Source of the DNA: Adiantum capillus-veneris
Lineage: Eukaryota; Streptophyta; Polypodiopsida; Polypodiales; Pteridaceae
DNA length: 64,000 bases
Reading direction: 5' to 3'
NCBI GenBank assembly: GCA_014529385.2
Contig: CM043963.1
Span: forward strand, 105,305,912 to 105,369,911
The position numbers were made by a program, and so were the translations under genes. Shown one piece after another: positions 62,680-64,000 of this stretch. The notes beneath the pieces were generated by a model. The model saw only the letters and a list, made by a program, of their open reading frames with translations, made no database searches and was not told where the DNA came from. Each line of letters starts with the position of its first letter. Position 1 is the stretch's first letter.

Positions 62680-64000
62680 ATGATCTATGAGACCAACTCA
62701 CGCTTGCGAATAAGCTTTTGGAATTGTAACGGGTATCCATGGAATGCGGGAATTGGCATTGATGAGCTTACCAATGACTCCGATGCGATACTTCTTGTCG
62801 AAACATGGGAGCATGATGCGCAACGAATTCTTGGATTTGACAAATATGATATGCATTCTTTGATGTGGACCAAAAATGCAAAGCAACGAAGAGGCCAAGG
62901 AGGCGTAACATGTATGACCAAAAAGGGTTTGAAAGATGTTTCCATTGTCAAAGAAAATAAGTATAAACGCTACTTATGGCTGAAAATCAGCCCACCAAAT
63001 GGTCAAGTCATGTTTGTGGCCGATTGCTACATTCCTCACTATGACTCCAACTTTTATGCTTGCTTGAATATGGATAGAGATCAGCCCTTTGTTGAACTAG
63101 AGGACGACATTGCTCATTACAAGGATCAAGGTGAAGTCATTGTTTTTGGAGACATGAATGCTCGCACAAATATGCTACAACACGACACACAACAAGTAGA
63201 CATGCCGCATGTCTCAAGAAGAATGGATGACTCATACATGTATAATCGAAGTTCTAATGATGCAAAAGAAGTGGATCACTATGGAAAGTCACTTCTACAT
63301 ATGTGCAATAGTACCGGGATGCTCATTGCAAATGGTGTATCTCTATGGCAAGGCACCAATGACTTTACATGTAGAAAGCACAATGGTGCTAGCGTGATTG
63401 ACTATATGTTGTTCTCGGAAGCCACTCTAGAATGCATACAAAGCTTTACACTTGGTGAATGGAATCCGGAATCGGATCATAGGATGCTATGTATTGACCT
63501 CAAGTGTGGTAAACGGCCCGAGCCTGTAGCCTCCAATCATGATGTGAATCATTTGTACCTACGTCTAGACTTCAAACGAGCACTTATATATGCTGATATG
63601 GTGGACCAAATGTTAAGCATGATAGAGCATCAAGAGAGCCCAACATTAGAATGCAAGTGGAAAGTTTTCAAAGAAGTAATTTTCTCTTGTGCGAAGGAAT
63701 GCTTTTCGGTGAAACACATGTCTTGCAAAAGGTCTAAGAAGGGTAGCACCAAGAAGAAATGGTTTGACATGGAATGTAGTCAAGCCCGAAAACACTTGCT
63801 AAGATTGGATGCAATCAAAGACAAGGAAGTTTACTTGGAATGTTCACACACATACAAAGCACTTGTTCAAAAGAAGAGGAGAAGGTGGGAAGTCGAAAAA
63901 CAACTTGTTTTAACACAAGAGAAAGCACATGCATGTGGCAAGTTTTGGCAAAATCTAAAAGGCAAGCGCGTTGAGAGCTTTGGTGACTTGACTCTTGAGG
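62680..64000 (+). CDS. LINE ORF with apurinic-type endonuclease domain, runs off the window
   Basis: The ATG at 62680 opens 440 codons without a stop to the window end. A TAG at 62671 fixes the upstream limit. The N-terminal 270 residues form an AP-like endonuclease of non-LTR retrotransposons. Catalytic-type motifs appear in order: SFWNCNGYPW, LLVETWEHD, VIVFGDMNART, VIDYMLFSE and PESDHRMLC. This enzyme nicks target DNA to prime reverse transcription. The following part is helical and basic (KKRRRWEVEKQLVLTQEKAH), the usual linker to RT, which would lie to the right. A host gene derived from such an endonuclease is a less likely alternative. Start codon choice is tentative. Confidence 0.88.
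   Translation, partial: MIYETNSRLRISFWNCNGYPWNAGIGIDELTNDSDAILLVETWEHDAQRILGFDKYDMHSLMWTKNAKQRRGQGGVTCMTKKGLKDVSIVKENKYKRYLWLKISPPNGQVMFVADCYIPHYDSNFYACLNMDRDQPFVELEDDIAHYKDQGEVIVFGDMNARTNMLQHDTQQVDMPHVSRRMDDSYMYNRSSNDAKEVDHYGKSLLHMCNSTGMLIANGVSLWQGTNDFTCRKHNGASVIDYMLFSEATLECIQSFTLGEWNPESDHRMLCIDLKCGKRPEPVASNHDVNHLYLRLDFKRALIYADMVDQMLSMIEHQESPTLECKWKVFKEVIFSCAKECFSVKHMSCKRSKKGSTKKKWFDMECSQARKHLLRLDAIKDKEVYLECSHTYKALVQKKRRRWEVEKQLVLTQEKAHACGKFWQNLKGKRVESFGDLTLE

Overview
The window is nuclear DNA from a land plant with a large, repeat-rich genome. The evidence is one spliced gene of the plant MS5/TDM1-SDI1 TPR family, several plant-type Ty3 (Metaviridae) LTR retrotransposons including chromodomain types, a hAT transposase relic, a LINE, tRNA-derived SINE-like units and very many (CT)n/(GA)n tracts. 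A seed-free vascular plant (fern or lycophyte) would fit the density of nested elements and microsatellites, but this is a low-confidence guess.

Layout. 1-6000: a candidate terminal-inverted-repeat element (TIRs 80-124 and 3709-3753) holding four tandem units with GC-rich palindromes, then gene-free DNA. 6165-7952 (+): the only ordinary host gene, five or six exons. 8480-41179: one large retrotransposon complex on the minus strand. Its frame is an old chromovirus (element 2) whose two LTRs were each hit by another element. Element 1 (19,021 bp, TSD ACTTC) sits in the left LTR. Element 3 (5,315 bp, 123-bp LTRs, TSD TGCCC) sits in the right LTR. 41180-44280: gene-free DNA with one SINE-like unit. 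44280-48300: broken pieces of another LTR family (F4), including an inverted LTR pair. 48720-50950: hAT transposase relic interrupted by an LTR-like insert. 51073-57420: two copies of a family F5 and one copy of F6, nested in a chain. 58010-62316: a short F4 element with both LTRs and a 2-kb interior. 62680-64000: the start of a LINE with an intact apurinic-type endonuclease domain, running off the window.

The most unusual object is element 1. Besides gag, protease, RT, RNase H and integrase it shows: (a) a second retropepsin-like domain downstream of the integrase; (b) a tandem duplication of the HX6HX30CX2C zinc module of the integrase; (c) a long extra 3' ORF of about 1,090 codons (ORF-X) with nuclear-localisation-like clusters and a long coiled coil, now carrying two frameshifts and two TGA stops; (d) nine copies of a 24-bp palindrome, in two arrays. 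One array precedes gag and the other precedes ORF-X, at nearly the same distances from each ATG (167/168, 450/452, 561/577 and 841/865 bp). I read this as a duplicated leader or promoter driving a second transcription unit, with a conserved palindromic site that may be bound by a dimeric protein. The position data are seen in the sequence; the function is inference.

Most nonsense changes in the elements are compatible with C-to-T mutation in plant methylation contexts (CGA to TGA, CAG to TAG, CAA to TAA), as expected for silenced transposons.
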